DNA of 64,000 bases from Aquabacterium sp. GTDB taxonomy: Bacteria; Pseudomonadota; Gammaproteobacteria; Burkholderiales; Burkholderiaceae_C. How positions within the stretch are numbered: position 1 is the stretch's first letter; each line of letters begins with the position of its first letter. Shown in pieces: positions 61,339 to 64,000 of the stretch. The DNA lies in contig NZ_JAUSAR010000032.1 in assembly GCF_030652515.1 (NCBI RefSeq), forward strand, positions 1 through 64,000, written 5' to 3'. Position numbers and translations under genes: made by a program. The notes under the pieces are model-generated. The model was given only the letters and a program-made list of their open reading frames with translations. It made no database searches and was not told where the DNA came from.

Positions 61339-63585
61339 TCAAGGGCGTCCCACGAAGATCATCAAGGTCGACCCCACGCGCGGGCTGTAGACCACGGCGC
61401 TGTACACCGGCCCGAAGGCGGTGTCCGCGCCCAGGTACAGGCTCATGCCTTTGCGCAAACCGCCATCGCCACGGTCAGAGGGGCGCTCCCAGGCATTGCC
61501 CACTTCCAGGCTGGTGCCCAGCACCAGGCCACGGGTCAGGTACAAATTGGCCACGCGCTGTTGATACCCCAAGCGCAACAACGCGATCTGCGAGCCACTG
61601 ACCTGGAATGGCTCATAGCCCGACAACTGCTGGAAACCGCCCAGGCCATAGCGTGGCGTGCGCTGCTGCGCGCCATCGGACAGCCCGATGCGGGTGTAGG
61701 CGCTCAAGGTGTGCACGCCCCATGAGCGCGCGCCTTGGGCCTGGGCCTCAAAGTAGTTGAGCTTGCCGCTCTCGGCCAGGCCATGGCCAAAGCTGCGCCC
61801 CTTCATCCAGTTGGCTTCCACACGCCAACCATGCGTGGGGAAAAAAGCGTGGTCAAGTTGATCGAACACCGCGCTGAGGTGCCAGCCACGCTCGGTCCAG
61901 CGCAAAGGTGATGTGGGCCCGGCATAGCTGGCCAGGGCCAGGTCAGGGTCATCGCGGTGGGCCTCATCCACCCAACCCACGCGGACCTCGCCCAGTTCGC
62001 GCCAGGTGGTGCCCACGTCCAGCGTCACGCTGCGCCGCTTGCGTTCCAGCTCCGCCGACAAAGGCCCCTCGGGGTCGTCGTGCAAGGACAAGCGTCGGCT
62101 TTGCAGCGAGGCTGAAGCCGACACGAAGCCGCGCAAGCCATCCGGCAGCTTCCAGTCCATGGGCCGGTACCACTCGGTGCCCAGGGCGGGCGAGGTGCCC
62201 ACCCTCACGAAGTTGCGCCACTCGCTGCCATGCTCGTCCAACCAATGGCGGTTGTGCACCAGCTTGAGGTTGAACAGGCTGCGGCCCCGGCTGTCGGCGC
62301 TGAAGTCCAGGCCGATCTGCAGGTAGTTGGGCCCCCAGGGCTTGTCCTCCAGATCGAACACCAGCCCTTCGGCGCCCTCAGGCGTGCGCACCAGGCGGTA
62401 GTCGGCGCGCAGGTAATCGCCCGTGGCCGCCAGCCGCGTGGCATCGCGCTCGGCCTTGCCGATGTTGAAGGTGTCGCCAGCCCGGGTTTCCAGGATGTCG
62501 TCGCGGCTCTCAGGCTTGGTCTGCTTGCTGCCTTCGAAGCGCACGAAGCTCAAGGGCGCCGGGGGCGTGATCTTCTGCTGACGCCTGGACTTCCAACGGG
62601 CATAGTCAGCCTCGCTGAGCTTGAGGTCCTGCATGCGCAACACCAGCGCTTCGGCCTGCAGCTGGCCCAGGGCCACGAACTCGGCGCCGCGCTCGAAATC
62701 GGCGGCGGTCAGGTTGTCCAGTGTGGGCGCGATCAGCACATCGTCGGGCTTGAGGCTTTGCAGGCTGCGCTGCACGTTCTGCTCGGTCAGGATGTTGATC
62801 ATCTGCGCCGTCACGCCCGTGAAGGAATTGAGCGTGTCGCGCTTGGACAGAGGCGTGCCGATGTTGACCACGATGAGGCGTTGCGCACCCATGTCCCGGG
62901 CCACGTCGACCGGCGTGTTGTTGACCAGGCCGCCATCGCCCAGGATGCGGCCATCCACCTCGACCGGGGCGAACACGCCCGGCACCGACATGCTGGAGCG
63001 CAGCACCGTGGCCAGATCACCGCTGCCCAGGATGACGGGCTGGCCGGTTTCCATGTCGGTGGCCACCGCGCGGAACGGGGTGGGCAATTGATCGAAATCG
63101 GTGAACTGCCGCGATGGCAAGGTCATGCGCCGCAAGTGCGACTCCAGGCCCCGGCTGGACACGGGCCCCAGCGGCGCCTTGAGCCCCGTGGCATCAATGC
63201 CCACCTCCAGCAGAGGCGAGACCTCGAAGTCCTGCCCTTTGCGGCGCTGCGACAGCTCGCGCCGGTCGACTCGGCTGGCGAACACATTGCCCCAATCCAG
63301 GCGCAGCACCTCGGCCTCGATCTGCTCGGCAGACAGGCCGCTGGCATACAGCCCCCCCACGATGGCGCCCATGGAGGTGCCCGCGATCACATCGACGGGG
63401 ATGCGCTCACGCTCCAGTACCTTGAGAACGCCCACATGGGCCAGACCACGCGCACCGCCACCGGACAAGACCAGGCCAATGCGGGGACGGGTTTCTTCAG
63501 CCTGCTGGGCACCGCACGTCAGCGGCACCAGCCAGGCCAGCATCCAACACCCTGTGAGAATCTGTTTTGCACAACGCAGCTTCAT
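61339..63585 (-). CDS. Patatin-like phospholipase with outer-membrane barrel (type Vd autotransporter, PlpD-like)
   Basis: A 748-residue protein: a signal peptide (about residues 1-26), a patatin domain (about 35-240) with the oxyanion GGGARG, the nucleophile in GTSMG and the Asp in LGDGG, then a POTRA-like region (about 345-420) and a C-terminal beta-barrel (about 420-748) ending in a typical aromatic-rich strand. This is the architecture of PlpD, which exports its own lipase domain. It should hydrolyse phospholipids at the cell surface. It is convergent with cheB. Confidence 0.9.
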   Translation of the reverse strand: MKLRCAKQILTGCWMLAWLVPLTCGAQQAEETRPRIGLVLSGGGARGLAHVGVLKVLERERIPVDVIAGTSMGAIVGGLYASGLSAEQIEAEVLRLDWGNVFASRVDRRELSQRRKGQDFEVSPLLEVGIDATGLKAPLGPVSSRGLESHLRRMTLPSRQFTDFDQLPTPFRAVATDMETGQPVILGSGDLATVLRSSMSVPGVFAPVEVDGRILGDGGLVNNTPVDVARDMGAQRLIVVNIGTPLSKRDTLNSFTGVTAQMINILTEQNVQRSLQSLKPDDVLIAPTLDNLTAADFERGAEFVALGQLQAEALVLRMQDLKLSEADYARWKSRRQQKITPPAPLSFVRFEGSKQTKPESRDDILETRAGDTFNIGKAERDATRLAATGDYLRADYRLVRTPEGAEGLVFDLEDKPWGPNYLQIGLDFSADSRGRSLFNLKLVHNRHWLDEHGSEWRNFVRVGTSPALGTEWYRPMDWKLPDGLRGFVSASASLQSRRLSLHDDPEGPLSAELERKRRSVTLDVGTTWRELGEVRVGWVDEAHRDDPDLALASYAGPTSPLRWTERGWHLSAVFDQLDHAFFPTHGWRVEANWMKGRSFGHGLAESGKLNYFEAQAQGARSWGVHTLSAYTRIGLSDGAQQRTPRYGLGGFQQLSGYEPFQVSGSQIALLRLGYQQRVANLYLTRGLVLGTSLEVGNAWERPSDRGDGGLRKGMSLYLGADTAFGPVYSAVVYSPRVGSTLMIFVGRP

Positions 63586-63626
63586 GCAGCCATTGTGCAG
63601 GGTGTCGGACCAGGGTCAGCGCAGAC

Positions 63627-64000
63627 TCAGAACGAGAATTGGATGCCGCCAGAGACAGCGTTCAGCGAACCATCGCTGCCACCGACTTCAAACGAAGTCA
63701 GGTCGATCGCGCCAACGATCTTGAGGTTCTTGGCCACGGCGTATTCAATGCCAAAACCGGCGTACAGCTTGATGGCGCTGTCGGAGTTGTTGCCGGCGAT
63801 GCCGCTGGGATCGGTGCTGACGTTGGCCAGGCCCAGGCGGGCGATGCCCGACCACTTGGGCGAGAAGTCCCAGTGGTAGGCACCGTTGACGATGAAGGCG
63901 GACACGTCAATGGCCCCCAATGTGAATGGGCCGCCGTTGATGGTGGTGCTGCCAAAATCAATGTAGGCCGCTTCAATCGAAACGTGGGGGGCCACGGTGA
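63627..64000 (-). CDS. Outer-membrane beta-barrel protein, 5' end cut by the window
   Basis: Only the C-terminal part (about 124 residues) is seen; the frame stays open to the window edge. Alternating beta strands are visible (PHVSIEAAYIDFG, AYHWDFSPKWSGIARLGLANV, IKLYAGFGIEYAV), with the terminal strand GGIQFSF ending in Phe, the usual signal for insertion by BAM. It looks like an OmpA-type or OmpW-type eight-stranded barrel, but the family cannot be fixed without the N-terminus. A GTG at 63995 is not proposed as the start because the frame continues. Confidence 0.7.
   Translation of the reverse strand, partial: TVAPHVSIEAAYIDFGSTTINGGPFTLGAIDVSAFIVNGAYHWDFSPKWSGIARLGLANVSTDPSGIAGNNSDSAIKLYAGFGIEYAVAKNLKIVGAIDLTSFEVGGSDGSLNAVSGGIQFSF

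Overview
The window is high-GC DNA from a Gram-negative bacterium, most likely a betaproteobacterium of the order Burkholderiales. The evidence is the exosortase/EpsI/EpsF/EpsG type of exopolysaccharide locus, a PEP-CTERM protein, a polar-flagellum and chemotaxis block (FlhG, CheR, CheD, CheB), and the serS/tRNA-Ser and fkpB/ispH housekeeping pairs. Genus cannot be fixed from the sequence alone. Coding density is high and no stretch of more than about 300 bases lacks a gene. I see no insertion sequences, phage genes or CRISPR arrays.

Positions 1-40.7 kb are one large exopolysaccharide (EPS) region. The left minus-strand block runs GT4 glycosyltransferase, exosortase B, EpsI, gmd, then a flippase cut by the window edge. 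The plus-strand block (5.3-17.1 kb) runs a WecG/TagA glycosyltransferase, GDP-fucose synthase, a second exosortase, the chain-length regulator EpsF, its ATPase EpsG, a second EpsI, a flippase, a pyruvyltransferase, a GT4, a polymerase/ligase and an acyltransferase. Two divergent paralogous glycoside hydrolases follow (17.3-21.5 kb). A long minus-strand block (33.5 back to 21.5 kb) carries rmlBDAC for dTDP-rhamnose, a multi-pass membrane protein, a three-gene set resembling decaprenylphosphoryl-arabinose synthesis (HAD-UbiA, DprE1-like, DprE2-like), a galactose/glyoxal-oxidase-like copper radical enzyme and two glycosyltransferases. A plus-strand block (33.7-40.7 kb) adds a sugar-nucleotide transferase, a UDP-glucuronate epimerase-like enzyme, a DUF1800/DUF1501 pair and UDP-glucose dehydrogenase.

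Together these genes could supply GDP-fucose, dTDP-rhamnose, UDP-glucuronate/galacturonate and perhaps a lipid-linked arabinofuranose, with pyruvyl and acyl decorations. The genes for chain length control, flipping and polymerisation are present. No initiating polyprenyl-phosphate sugar transferase and no Wza-type outer-membrane exporter are visible, so they presumably lie elsewhere, possibly left of the window.

Positions 40.7-52 kb hold a Spy/response-regulator/sensor-kinase envelope-stress operon, a chemoreceptor, a DUF1345 membrane protein, a soluble aldose-dehydrogenase-like lipoprotein, a four-gene module of three unrecognised proteins plus a J-domain protein, and a PEP-CTERM protein that is a plausible exosortase substrate. 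A terminator-like hairpin lies in its leader. Positions 52-64 kb hold tRNA-Ser(CGA), serS, ispH, fkpB, radC, a Smr-domain protein, a truncated globin, flhG, a diguanylate cyclase, cheR-cheD-cheB, a patatin-type autotransporter and the 3' part of an outer-membrane protein gene.
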